Origin: Limnoperna fortunei
Taxonomy: Eukaryota; Mollusca; Bivalvia; Mytilida; Modiolidae
Length of the DNA stretch: 64,000 nucleotides
NCBI GenBank assembly: GCA_944474755.1
Contig: OX104123.1
Span: 14,388,275 to 14,452,274, forward strand
Reading direction: 5' to 3'
Part shown: piece after piece, positions 24,176-35,985 of the stretch
How positions within the stretch are numbered: position 1 is the first letter of the stretch
How the letters are laid out: every line of letters begins with the position of its first letter
Notes under the pieces: model-generated
Database searches by the model: none
What the model was told of the DNA's origin: nothing
The model's input: the letters and a program-made list of their open reading frames with translations, nothing else
Made by a program: the position numbers and the translations under genes

Positions 24176-25553
24176 TGTGAAATGTGTACCATTTTTGTGT
24201 AGAGCGAATACCAATGGTAAATTAAATATCACGACGATTGACGGTTGTCTCATTGATATTTTGCATTGTCGAGATTTACTGGTTAGAATCCGTAATTTTA
24301 TCGTGTCCCTCTCCGATATTACGATAGCATTACGCGTCGATCCGAAACATCCTGTATTAAAAAAATCCATGTTCAGATATCCCCTGGTTCAGACGTTTAC
24401 ATACTTATATTTTATTCTTAACGAAATGATAATTTGTATATGTTGTATTGCAATGGTGAAGGTCTTTAAGGTTTTTGTTCATATAAGTGCAACTTTTTAC
24501 AAGAAAAAAGAAGACGTATCGCATTGACAGATTTGGCCATTGGCAGCGAGGTCTCATTTTGGACCAATTATAAGTAGAAAGATAGCTAGAAATTGGCTGA
24601 TTATTTTTTCAAATGTTCTTGAGATATTTATAAAAATTAGATACATTGTAAAAATGTGTTAAAGAATGGCATGAAACCCCGGATCACAGGTGACAAGCCA
24701 ACACTTAACTCAGTCAGTCAGCTAAGATTTAAACCTCTAGCCAAGAAGATATTAACTGGCTATATACTTACTTACATGTACAAATCAGGTAATGATTTTG
24801 CTGTTAAACTTATCTTGCCTCAGGAGTTTTTATACCCATGCACAACTCTTTTACACACACCGAGTGAGGCTTAATTTAAACCTCGAGCCCAGTCTATTTT
24901 AAGTGGCTATAAAAAGTATATACTTACCTACTACAACGCTCGTCTAATTGAGAGGATCGCTTATTTGATTTTTTATGTGTTTTTTTTTTAATTAAAGCAT
25001 TTTAACAACAAATTTAAATAAGGCTACGACTCATTGTCACACAAAAATAACCTTGTATTATTCAAGATGTGTGGAATTTTACTTCAGTGGTGTTTAGTGT
25101 TTTCTTTTGACAGTTTGACGTGTGTAGCCAGTGGTTACTAAATTTTGACCATTGAACTTATTTTTTGCTTTTGTTTTTTTTTATAGACAATTAAATTCTT
25201 TTTTTTAAATGCCGTTTTAGACAAAAATCATTCGAAGCATATATTTTAGTAATTTTATCTACTTTCACTTTAACTTCACTGCGGAACTACTGGCCCCGTA
25301 TTACTTCCTGATCATTGAAATTGTATTCGTTCATTCCAAATCACTCGAGTTCATTCTATATCACTCGACTCGCATCTGCGATGCTAGGCTGCTCGCTATT
25401 GATTTAATCAGCTCCTGTGTTTATTCTCTTTTTCAAAAAATTGTAATTAAAGAAAAAAAGATTGATAAATACTAACTAGTTTTGATTTGGTACTTTTACA
25501 TGCATGACATGTACATGTACATACACATGACATAAAAAAGTAACACATTTAAT
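24176..25553. other. 3' flank of the HhH gene, no further gene seen
   Basis: A 147-codon open frame at 24084-24527 overlaps the end of the HhH gene in another frame and looks like chance. A short internal duplication (CTAGCCAAGAAGATATTAACTGGC near 24740 and CGAGCCCAGTC... near 24880) is visible. Otherwise AT-rich. Confidence 0.4.
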
Positions 25554-26267
25554 CTAACACAGATGTTTATGGATTGTAAACACATAAACAACATCTGAAT
25601 TAGACATTTGCAATTCAGTTATTTTATATAAAATATTGCTCTTTAAAAAATGATTAAGTCCCTTGGGAGAGTATTTCCTGTAAATCAAGTTGGTCTCTCT
25701 AATGAAAGAGTTCACAATTTGTATCTGGCGGTCGAGAATTCTGTCGTCCAGTGAATACCTCGGATTGAAACTGCCACGGTGGTTATTATAAGAGTTTATT
25801 GAGTAAATTGGAATTTCTAACAAAACAGGTTCTACACTTGAAAATCTTGTCACAAAGGCATAGATCTCTCAATACTTGGCAATTAATTCATGGGCAGCTG
25901 AATTATCTCTGGATGCAAGACCCAACAGACCCCCGTTTTTAACGGTCAAGTCACATGTACCTACCCAAATATATAGAACAACATGTGGGTGACTACGCAA
26001 AAAGTTCTCTAAATTGTCAATTAAATATCTCAGTTGTTCCTGGGCTGTTGCTCCTCCTCGGTACCACCAGATTATATCCCGTTCGACATTTCTTTCCACT
26101 TGATCCCTGACATATCCCCCTTTGCTGTCCGACAGCACAACTGGGGTTTTATCAAGACTGACAGGTGCGCTCGAAACACTGGCAGTGAAATCTATTTGGT
26201 TAAAAAGTCGACGAAGTGTCATAGCACAAATGCGGCTATCTGTCCATGCACATCTCCACGTGGGCAC
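25554..26267 (-). pseudogene. SGNH/GDSL-hydrolase-like first ORF of the LTR element
   Basis: One frame spans 26267-25554, interrupted only by TGA at 25871-25869. It contains PVVLSDSKGGYVRDQVE (block I with the presumed catalytic Ser in SDSKG), DIIWWYRGGAT, VVLYIWVGTCDLTVKNGG (block III-like) and RDNSAAHELIAKY. After the stop come YAFVTRF, then SINSYNNHRG and RYSLDDRILD. The last block, where a DGIHP-type motif is expected, reads FTIHKH, so the catalytic Asp/His pair is damaged. The start is GTG where a methionine is expected. It sits just after the primer-site-like sequence, the position of gag. Esterase-like domains are known in ORF1 of CR1 LINEs; here the domain is in an LTR element. The role is unknown, possibly RNA-particle or lipid related. 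Confidence 0.6.
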
Positions 26268-26338
26268 GATTTCAGAAAAGTCCGGCTAAGTGTTTTTTCG
26301 TCCGAAAACAATCACATTCCGTTTAAATTCTCCACCAT

Positions 26339-26574
26339 TTTGTATCCTCAGATGGGGAACAAATGTATTAATTCAGGATACAAATAATAAAATCCAAGTT
26401 TTGTTTTAAATGTGTATTTTCATAAGAATAAACATATGCGTCTGCTCCCTGCAGTCAGATAACACATGGCATCTGCCCACTAAAAGTTAAACCGGAATTC
26501 GGAATGGGTCTGAATTTCCGGATCAACAAGTACCGTTATGTGAACAGACAACCATCCAAAACAGACATATAACA
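26339..26574 (-). repeat. LTR (5' LTR of the minus-strand element)
   Basis: About 97% identical to 13219-13454. On the minus strand it runs from TGTTATATGT to GGATACAAA and is followed by ATGGTGGAGAATTTAAACGG, whose TGG start fits a tRNA primer site. The outer flank CTTGT (26575-26579) matches the left flank of the other LTR. Confidence 0.88.
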
Positions 26575-27926
26575 CTTGTGTAGCCTTCAACGTTAAATTC
26601 AACATATACTGTACAGGATCCATTGTTTTTCAAGGTGCTAAATGAAAAGATTTTGAAAGTAAATAATTTAATGACCTTAAGGAGAAAGTCCACTCCCTTG
26701 CAGATACACGAGACATAAATCCTATCGACCTTCAAGTTGATGAATGTATCTGTAGCAACGCAGGACAAGATACTGCAGTAAGATCAGTTCTAGACGATAC
26801 ACTAGTTCTATAGCATAAAACCTCCCATGTCACGTTTATATTATCATTTTTATCTGACTTTTACATTTTTTTTATTATTTGAAATGTGAGGTTTTATCTG
26901 TCAGTTGATTTATCTCGGAGCAAAATTGTTTAAGAAGTTCTGCATATTTTTACATTTGAAATATCATGAAACTAACATAAACATAAAGACTATACCTGTT
27001 TTCAATGAATTAAACTATGTTCAATTAAGTAAGCCATGTTTGAAAGATCAAGACGAAATTTTTCTGCGAGCTGACATTTTGAATTTAACAATTTATCAAC
27101 ATTACAGAAACAAGTTATATTTAATGGCGGAACGAATATAATTTGTAGCAATTGTAACACATGGAAAATTAGTTTCGTCTAAAACGGATCCATAAGATAG
27201 ATTTAATTGTGGTCAGCCATTGAATGTAATGGGAGTTAAGGGACACCTCAAATAAAGCTTTAAACAGGACTTAAAAAATCCATGATATACTAAGGCAAGA
27301 CAATTTTTAGAAAATTGAGATATTTTTCTTTAAGTTTAGAGCAGTTTGCATGGTTGTACAAACTTTTTTCATATCAAACTTAACTGAAACATTCCGCACG
27401 ATTTTCTTGCGGAATTTGCGCACGGGAAAATGCGTTTAAAGATGAAACCTCGTATTTGACTAAAAACATAAAATATCAATATCCGATAAAAATGTTGAAA
27501 ATAAACATGAAATGAGAGGTTTTATTAATGGAACTAGAGATACACAAGACATAAATCCTAACGACAACGTTCAAGTTGAAATCTGTTCTACTAACACAGA
27601 ACATGATACAGCAGTAAAATCAATACCTGATTGTAAAATCGTACTATACAATGCTGGAGATAGGGCGATTACTATAGACTTAAAACACGTCTGTATAGTT
27701 ACATAATTTAATACTAAACTCAACTAATCAGTGATAAGGCTGTTCAATGTGGTAACTTTTGTCCAAGCATCACAAATGAATAATAAACTCAAAAAGTAAA
27801 CACAATAAAATAAATTCACTTCAAATTTATAAATTCACTTGATCATAAATACTAAGACTTTATCTTAGTAAATGTGTGCCTGGGATTATTATGCCCATTT
27901 CACTGGCTACACATTTTAGCACGGAA
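26575..27926. other. Target flank with a duplicated coding-like block
   Basis: 26575 onward continues the interrupted target sequence (GTGTAGCCTTC). A block near 26696-26790 (plus, DTRDINP ... QDTAVRS) is paralogous to 27525-27650 (DTQDINP ... HDTAVKS); both stay open in the same relative frame, suggesting remains of duplicated exons of one gene. An open frame of 64 codons covers the second copy (27512-27706). The family is not recognised. Confidence 0.4.
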
Positions 27927-30115
27927 CTATTTCGGAACATAGTCCTTTAAATAATCCGGACGTTTTCGTTCTCTCACAGATCTCCTCAGTTCGACATGCG
28001 GTTCATTGTTGGTTAGTTCATCGTCGTCACTTTTATCATCCTGTTCGTGCATTACTTTGATTGGCTTGTAAAACGATGAATTTCTGGTCACCTCATGTCC
28101 ATTCCTTTCTGCAGTTATCATTGTTCCTTTTGTTGATACTACTCGATACGGATTCGGATTGAACGGAGTAGACAGTTTGTTCTTCTTTTCTTGTCGAATT
28201 AATACCGAATCTCCAACGGTAATGTTAGATGGTCTAGCATTTGTACGGTTATCGGCGTATTGTTTCATTTTCAATTTTCGTTTCATGTCAGTGTCACGAA
28301 TGTCACTATCTGTGTTTTCCTTCGGATTAAATGACGGTAACTTTGTTCGCGTAGTTCTACAAAATAAAAGTTCTGCTGGTGAACGGTCAGTCGTTGCATG
28401 TTTGGTAGCTCGGTAGTTTCTCAAGAATACGTGCATGTCTTGCTTCCAAATCTTATTTTCCACATGAGCTGCTCGAATAGCTTTTCCTATACTACGCATG
28501 AATCTTTCACATTCTGCGTTGCTTTGAGGCCATAAGGGAGTGATTTTACGATGAGTAAATCACATATGTTTTGCATAATTTCGGAATTCGTCACTTTGCC
28601 ACGGACTTCCATTATCTGTTTTCATAGTTTCTGGTATTCCAAAAATGGAAAACACCTTGTCTAGTAGCGGTAATACGGATTTCGCTGACACTGAAGTTAG
28701 CGTTTCTACCACTGGAAATCGTGAATGTTCATCAATGATGACAAGTAAATAATGTCCACTGGGAAACGGGCCACAGAAATCGGCGCTGACGTAACTCCAG
28801 GGTTTATTTGGAAGTTCGGACATTCTCAATGGTTCAAATGTCTTTTTCGGAGTTGCCGCTAAACACGGAATACAACTTTTACATACATCTTCTACACGTT
28901 TATCGATACCAGGGGAAGTATACTTTTTCCCTTAAAATTTGCTTCGTACGGACAATACCCATATGTCCTTCATGAGCTAATTGTATCACACGGTCAGTTA
29001 ATACGATCGGAATTATAATGTCAACTACAGTGATTTCATTCTTTAGTCGACTCAGTGTATCTAATGTCTTGTTATCATAACAGTTTTCCCATAGTCCTCT
29101 TTCTACAGCTTGTATAGTACGTTGAATACTATCATCCTTGTTTGATGCTTCGGCTATTTCTTCGATGGTCATTGCTTTTAGAACTTCATTTGTAGACAGA
29201 AAGTTAATATTATCCTCTGCTATGTCACTATGCTCAGTTTTCACTTCTTTCAAATTCGGATGTCTCGAAAGATAATCGGCGATATTAGACTTTCCTTTAC
29301 GGTATTTCACATCGAAGTCGTAAGCTTGCAGTCTAAGTCTCCATCTCTCTATTCGTGCTGGCGGTTTTGATTTTGGATTGTTGAATATATGTTCCAAAGG
29401 AAGATGATCGGTCACCAATGTGAACTTATGTCCGTAGAGATATAAGCGGAAATGTTATATTGTCCAAACGATGGCAAGGCCTTCACGATCAGTCTGACTA
29501 TATCGTTTCTCGACTAAAATAAGTGCTCGGCTTGCATAGGCATTCACTTTTCCATCTTGTGTGAGTATCGCTCCAAGACCTACCGGACTTGCATCTACAA
29601 GTAGCGTTGTTTCTTTTCGCGGATCAAAGTAGGACATAGTTCTGTTATTAGTCAGTTCATCCTTCAATGTATCAAATGCGATTTGTTGATCTTTATCACA
29701 TTTCCACGGAACTCCATGACGCACGAGTTGTCGGATTGGCTCATTTATCGTAGAGTAATTTGGTATAAACCGGCCTACATAGTTTGTCATTGCTAATAAG
29801 CTGCGTACTTCGGAAACATCTTTCGGAATCTCGGCATTCTGAATCGATTCTATTTTTCGAGGATCAGCGGAAATTCCAGATGAGCTAAATACGTGTCCAA
29901 AGAATTCGATCTCGTTCTTATTGAATTCGCACTTCTTTTTATTAAGTGTCAAATTCTTTTCTTCAAGCCTTTTGAAAAGCGCTTTAAGTCTTCGATCGTG
30001 TTTCTCCTGTGTTGAGCCATACACAATAATGTCATCGGACATATTTCGGACACCATCTAGACCTTCGAGAGCAGTACAAAGTAAGTGCATTTTGATGACT
30101 CTGAAATTACCGTAG
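27927..30115 (-). pseudogene. Ty3/Gypsy pol remnant (RT end, RNase H, integrase)
   Basis: Minus strand, 5' to 3': the last part of reverse transcriptase with the catalytic SDDIIVYG (about 30050); thumb with FFGHVFSSSGI; RNase H with LLVDASPVGLGAIL and VTDHLPLEHIF; the integrase zinc-binding region (HEGHMG, then C-x2-C in KSCIPC); the integrase core with SADFCGPF, TDNGSPWQ and NAECERF (D, D, E all visible); and a chromodomain-less tail ending SVRERKRPDYL. Lesions: in-frame TAA near 29455, one extra C near 28914 shifting frame, and in-frame TGA near 28560. Upstream of about 30115 (protease, gag, RT fingers) homology is lost. No LTRs were identified. It is independent of the 13-26 kb element. 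Confidence 0.85.
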
Positions 30116-30379
30116 TACAATAACCTTAACCTACAAGGTGAGGATATACATGCACCGACGATTACCAGTACTCCTATAAGTAAACTAACTAGACTGTCCC
30201 CTAAAGAGCGTATAGCCAATCACCAAGACATACACACGAAACTGTCAAACATAAATACCATCCTAGAAACTCTTTACACTACTCTAATTTGTTTCAAACC
30301 TAATCAGTGAAGAATATAAACCGTAAAAAAGTGTGTTTATGTCTTTAAAACACTAGGAAAAAAGATACACTTCTCAACT

Positions 30380-30737
30380 GCATACATTGTGTAAGTCCTG
30401 CGGTGGCGGCCATTTTGAATTTCCAGTTGGCATAGAAAACAAACTTTATAAAAGGACCATCCAAATAATACTGCTAGTAAGTTTTGTTTTGATTAGTTAA
30501 ACGGTTTCAGAGGAGAAGCCTTTCAAAACTGGTTCACCATAGGGTCCTATGTTAAACTAAGTCTTGCGGTGGCGGCCATGTTGGTTTTGCAATCCAAATA
30601 AAAAACACACACTTGGTAAAGGTCCATCAATTGAACAAGTGGCTTCAGAAGATTAAAATGTAAAAAATTTACAGACGCCGACGACGCCGAGTGATAACAA
30701 TAGCTCGCATGACTCTTTGTGTCAGGTGAGCTAAAAA
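30380..30737. repeat. Dispersed GCGGTGGCGGCCAT-containing repeat
   Basis: GCGGTGGCGGCCATNTTG occurs at about 30400 and again at about 30570, each followed by a lysine-codon-rich stretch and AAAGG-CCATC. The second copy ends with a GACGCCGACGACGCCGAGTG / CAGGTGAGCTAAAAA module that I recognise as a common ending of bivalve dispersed repeats. Non-coding. Confidence 0.6.
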
Positions 30738-30804
30738 CCCTCTACTTAAAAGTAACCTGTCCTCCTTCATAGAAATGGAAAGTAACTTGCAAACCAAAGA
30801 TGAT

Positions 30805-31181
30805 TCACAAGACTATAATAAATACATGGGAAGTGTCGACCTTAACGACATGATGACAAGTTTTTACGGTGACAATAGAAAAACCGTAAAAATGTGGAAG
30901 ATAGTTTTTAACCTTGTACAAAGGTTTCTGATATATTCATACATTATATACACACAGAACACTTCCCATATCCTAAGATGTCTCGCCTTAGATTTACGGA
31001 AAGTGCGATAGATAGTCTTGCAGAAGAGCACTTGGCACAACGTGACGGTAATAGAACTATAAAAATATCCCATTCATTTTCTGTAAAATTGGCTAAACCA
31101 AAAGAATGTTCGAATCGTCTATTGTGTCGGGAAGGTCTTCATCCATTGTGTGCAAAGAAGCATTACTGTCAAATGCGTTAA
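30805..31181 (+). pseudogene. piggyBac-type transposase C-terminal fragment
   Basis: The frame has DYNKYMGSVDLNDMM and KMWKIVFNLVQRF, the hallmark late segment of piggyBac transposases (YNKYMGGVD...), including the last catalytic Asp region. A frameshift near 30975 switches to a second frame with SRLRFTESAID and a short Cys/His-rich end (CREGLHPLCAKKHYC) corresponding to the terminal zinc-binding domain. The N-terminal two thirds is missing. The fragment starts close to the right edge of the preceding repeat. Confidence 0.75.
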
Positions 31182-31799
31182 CAGTAAAGTCGTGGTCATG
31201 TATCATCATTTCCTTTAAATGCACAAAAATCAACTTATTTTTCTTTCAAAATGTTTCAAGTAGTATTCTAGCTAAGGGTCAGGCAGTGGGCGACACATCA
31301 AACATTTTGTCTTCAGCTTTTTTGGCTTAGATGCATTCATTTTGATATAAAAACAAATTCTAACAAGATTTTACATTTGAAAAAGTGTCTATTGCCTAGT
31401 TAACTTTTGACTGGTTTCATAGAGAAAAAATTGGCGGTAAAATTTCCCGGCATTTTTCACTGTACAATGCAACTAAATTTTAAATGATTAAATCTTAAAA
31501 AGGCAAAATAATTTAGAACTTTAATTAATTAGAATGTTGTTATATTGGATAGTTTTATCAAATTCCATGATCAAAAGTTTGCGTTTTTTTTTCCTTCATG
31601 TGCCATTACATTTATGGTTTTTGCTTGATTCTTACGTGGACTGATACTTAAAGCATCATATTAATTTATAAAAAAAAACCCACACGTTTAAGGAACGTTT
31701 TTGGTTTTCGAATTCAGTTTCTAATGTTGATGCAGTATTTGTTTTTTAAATTACGTATGTGAAAATTCTGTCAAAAGGGTTTCTGTCCACTTTAAATCC

Positions 31800-33960
31800 T
31801 TAACATTTCAAGTGGGTTGAGTTTTTGAATATGTCAAATTGCAACAAGTCTTTAACAATGGAATGCACATCACTGGTGTAGGACGGTAAATGGTGGAAAC
31901 CTTTTCTCTTCCTTAACTCGCTTATTTCATCAAAATGTTCAGTCAAGTTGATAAGTAGAGGGTATTGCTTCGGATGATTTATTATACTTTCCTTGGTCTG
32001 ATATCCCGAACATGCTGTTTTGCTGTCCCTGTTGAGCATCTCCAGATATTCGTCTAGAGCAATGTTCTTGTTTCTGCCGCCCTGAATATTGACAAATCTG
32101 TTTGTTCAGGTGGAAGGATTCCGAAGCAGTTACATGTAAATGAATGGATCCAATCGTATACTTACGTTTTGTTTGTTTTATTGTATATTAGAAGTTCAAA
32201 TTTAGCCGATCTTACTGAACACTCACCATCGCCCATATCTACAGCACTATCCTAATTTTATGAAGTAATGTTAATTTGAAAACCATGATTAAGTAGTCTA
32301 ACTTGTAATTTGTCAGCTTTCTTTGAAATTGATTTCTTTTTGTTCTTTATTTCGACATTCTTCTCGTGTGACTTTAGTGATTCTACATAGGCATACGACT
32401 TGCCAATGGGTAAACATAAAAAAACATAACATTTCAGTCGGTAATCATCAACACTTGAAACCCAATAATTTTCAGCATGCTCCGGATTGTTCAAAACATC
32501 ACGCATTGAGGCACATACATCATTTGTATATTAAAAAAAACCATTTTTTAAGTACTTCACTGCATACTGTATTTAACCATTTTACTATATCTTCATTGGA
32601 CATCTGTCGGAAATTTTCTGGCAGGGGAATTTCAGAATCCAAGTCTTTAATTTAAAAAAAGTCCAAAAATAATGTTAAACATAAGCTATCTAAAACTGTG
32701 TAATAAAGCCGTTGGGTCTATATGCATTCTTATCATTTCCTTTTACATTTCTCATATTTAATAGATTTCTGTAATAATACATGGTTCCTGGGTCTGCTTC
32801 AGTACTGTAAGACAGTTCATGAATCGCCTAAAATTAAATAATTATAAGATTCTAGCAAGTTTCTTAATCAGTGGGAAAATTCAGAAATTTACCAAAAAGT
32901 ATATAGCCTATGAAGCTGAGCTGCATGCCCAATATTTTACAAGAAGCATTAGATATTTAACTTGTGGTAGTTCATGGCAGTATAATAAACAACAATGCAA
33001 TAAACAGTCGTTTTGAACATGTTTGTGCACCTCAACTTCTGCATAATTCATCGGCTGTGGGTTTTCTTTTCTGGCCCCGTTTTCCAAGAAGAAAACCCAA
33101 GAGATCTTCTTGCTTTTTGTTTAGAATCTGTATTGAAATAAATAACATTATGCCAGTTATTAAAGAACAGATATTTATTCATTGACATAAACTGTCAACA
33201 AAATATGTTTCAAAAGTATATGTTAAACTTTTCTTTTAGACAAGCAATATAAAACATTTATTTCATATACAAGGCAAATAATAATTATATATTTGGTTCC
33301 AATCATGTAGACTTTTCTTCACAATAAGTGACGCGTTCAACTGTTGAGTGTCTGCAGACACTTACTAGATTACACACATGTACTGTTCAAACTAAATACA
33401 TCCAGTAATAAACACAATTATTTAAATATTTTAAAAAAAACCATCTTCTGTCCTGTTGGTTTTGGAGCTATAGACTGCATAGTTGATGAATGTACACCAA
33501 AGGTAGTTGGGCCAAATAACTGTTCTGATGTTGCTAGCTGCACGCGTGGTTGAACCGAAATGAAGGTGGACACAGAAGGAAATACTTCTAGCTGTTTAGT
33601 CAAGGCTGGTTTGAAAATGGAGATCTTAGCAGTTGTTTTTCCACCACGTGTTTACCCTTCCTTGATGGCGTCAACAAACATTTATTGACATTTTCCCACG
33701 AAGCAATTAGCTGGCCTTTTGTGTGCTCAGTTTCATCTTGTATCTTAATTACATGTTCCACCTTTTTAAAACAAAACACTTTCTACATACCCCACAGTCC
33801 TTATATTGAAGTTCAGTATCTACAAAAGTGTCAATCGCTTTCCGAGTTGTAGAAATACGTTCTGCTGATAGTTTCAGTTTCTGAGTAAACAACGTTTTCT
33901 CCACAATTTCACCTCTTGACGATATTTCGCGTTAAATAAAAGCGAATCCGCATATTATAC
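31800..33960 (-). pseudogene. Degenerate DUF6589-like gene
   Basis: Minus-strand coding remains appear in order. About 33960-33640 has SAERISTTRKAIDTFVD and a CGVCRK-type Cys motif, then a helical segment. 33603-33418 (LEVFPSVSTFISVQPR) follows after a frameshift. 32650-32258 has LPENFRQMSNEDIVKWL and ENYWVSSVDDYRL. 32090-31800 has GGRNKNIALDEYLEMLNRD, then FHHLPSYTSDVHSIVKDLL. The last block fits the end of DUF6589, a domain found in repetitive, probably transposon-derived proteins of molluscs and fungi. The large central part of the domain is missing and several frameshifts are needed. The relation between the pieces is inferred from order and strand. Confidence 0.4.
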
Positions 33961-34755
33961 ATATGTTGACACGACTGTATTGACGACGAGGATTATTTGT
34001 CTGCGTGCTTTCAATATTTAATTTCTTCTTCAAATGGGCGCCGACCTCTTTGTTGTTAAAATTGGTCGTTTTCGTAAATACCCGAAAATGTCAAATAATA
34101 ACAGGATTCCGCAAACACATTAAAAAGTTGCGTTTTGATTGGTCAATACAAAAGGTCAATCTGAGATGACCTGTAATGGGATGTTGTAATATCTTCACGG
34201 CGTCAATAGCAAAAAGGGGCAGCCAAGTGGAGATATAATTTTAATTAAATTGTTGATATCCCGGTTTTTACTCTAAAAAGAATTAATAAAAATATCATGT
34301 GTGAATTGAACTTTTAAATTTAACAAAATCCTTAAACAAAATCAATAGGAATTGAATTTCAGGAGAATCTTTGTTGTCGAGTCTTAAGTTTTGGTTCCGA
34401 AGACATAATTTATTTGGAATTGCCTTAAAGATTGCCAGTCGTAGTGCTTGGTAATTTTGTAGCCTTTTTGAAAACACTTATTTTAACATCTGATTCTTTA
34501 CTTAATATAACTTTAAAGTAGAAGGACTTTTATACTATTTTTATTTCTACACAATAATGTAACGGTGCATTTTTATGAGCATTTATTCGAAGAATTATAA
34601 GGTTTTAGGTTAAACATTACATCTCGTTACCATTCCTTTACATTTTCTTTATCAGAGGACTCTGGCGATAATGGTGGTTCGTAACTTGTATCAGACGAGT
34701 CATCTTTTTATATGGGAAGACCAGTCACTACCTTCTTAGAGTGCGAAGTTTATCA
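33961..34755. other. Non-coding interval
   Basis: AT-rich sequence with a few C/G-richer words near 34030 (GGGCGCCGACCTC). No gene, repeat family or splice-supported frame was seen. Confidence 0.4.
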
Positions 34756-35219
34756 GGGACCTGTCAAAATTTAGGGCAACATAGGACCGGTGCAAAACAA
34801 AATAATTGCTAAAAAAAATAATAACCATATGGGTATAAAACTGAAAAAAAGTGCTGTCCTATGAAACTTTGGTTAAAAAAATATAGGTGTCATGTTGTAA
34901 ATTTCATGTATGTCAATTCTAATAAATGTATGTCAATTCTAATAAAAAAGCAGTTCAAAGATGTAATATACTTTTATAATGACAATAAGCACATATATCT
35001 CAAATATCATTGAATGGCACTGTGTTTAGTTTTATGTTTTCTTTTCTTATTAAAGTGCATAAAAAAATATTCTAAAGTTTTTTCATTAAAAAAAACCTCA
35101 TGTCCTATGCTGATCTTAGTGTAAAAAAGTGGTGTCCCAACAAAAAATTACAAGAAAAAAATGCATGTCCAACTATGTTTTGCACTGGTCCTATGTTGCA
35201 CTAAATTTTGACCGGTCCC
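34756..35219. mobile_element. MITE, 464 bp, 43-bp inverted ends, TCA duplication
   Basis: The left end GGGACCTGTCAAAATTTAGG... and the right end, reverse complemented, GGGACCGGTCAAAATTTAGT... pair over 43 bases with three mismatches, ending GTGCAAAAC. The flanks are TCA at 34753-34755 and 35220-35222. It is non-coding. A 3-bp duplication and GGG ends resemble Harbinger/PIF-type elements, but the duplication is TCA rather than TWA, so the superfamily is left open. Confidence 0.82.
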
Positions 35220-35309
35220 TCAGTGTTATCTCGGAAGAAGGAATTATTTGATGAAAGTATTTATATGCTATCCTGTGAAATTTTAGATTTTTTTTAATTG
35301 ATCTTTTTT

Positions 35310-35545
35310 AAAGTATATACATCGAACGACAAAAGGAAAAAAAGATTTGTTGTTTTAAGTAAATAATCTATGACGAGTTTCTCGTTCGGATTGCTTTGAC
35401 TACTACATATGGATCAGAAATGTGTGTTTCCCCATTAGTAAATTTAGACTAAAATGAAGATTTATTGACACTCGAAAGTGTTCACATCAAATTTTGTAAG
35501 TTTTCATTAGGTGCTAAAACTAAATCTTCTGTAACGGGGGTTTTG
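35310..35545. repeat. Paralog of 12.78-13.0 kb
   Basis: It shares ATCGAACGACAAAAGGAAAA, TTTGTTGTTTTA-GTAAATAA and TCTATGACGAG with 12805-12860, and a matching AAATTTTGTAAGTTTT-ATTAGGTGC block further on. Together with 36480-37185 it is the second copy of a larger duplicated segment. Confidence 0.7.
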
Positions 35546-35985
35546 AATTGTCTGGAGTGTGAGCTGCTTAGCCACAATTTGTACCATTCTTCTGCAATCT
35601 CTGCAGTATTTTATCCAATTGCTACTATGTATGCGTTAACAACTCACAACTCCAGGAACACGTTTACTCAGCAACCCCTTGTTAACAAAACTTGTTCGGA
35701 TTCGAACACAAGGACCTGGGTCTTTGAACTCTCATCGTTGGAGAAGGACAATTTAGACAAAGTACAAGTTGCAACATTTATTTAAATGTAAAATATGGCT
35801 ATCAAAATAGCAGTGCAATTTAAACCTAATTTACCAAAGACAACGTCTAAATAAGACTATAGTCTGAGAGACTAGTGCCTTGAAAGAAATAGTCGGAGTA
35901 GACTTTGGCTTTCTATAAAAAGCCATATAGTACAGATGATTTTAAACATGTATTAAAATCTATTTGAACACTTTAAAAGATATCA

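Larger units (their letters stand above)
13219..26574 (-). mobile_element. LTR-bounded composite retroelement, 13.36 kb, pol largely lost
   Basis: Two matching LTRs in the same orientation, a 5-bp duplication (CTTGT), a polypurine tract next to the low-coordinate LTR, and a primer-site-like TGGTGGAGAAT just inside the high-coordinate LTR (about 26337 downward) define one insertion transcribed from the minus strand. Its own recognisable genes are an SGNH-like first ORF (25554-26267) and an integrase tail (14410 to about 14930). Protease, reverse transcriptase and RNase H are not found. About 10.6 kb between 14.94 and 25.55 kb is foreign: a CACTA transposase pseudogene on minus and two plus-strand gene candidates. 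Nested insertion plus deletion is the simplest history; capture of host sequence before insertion is the alternative. Confidence 0.65.

Noticed and set aside
24084..24527. 147-codon ORF overlapping the end of the HhH gene
   Set aside because: Different frame, no motif, AT-driven composition and no splice support.
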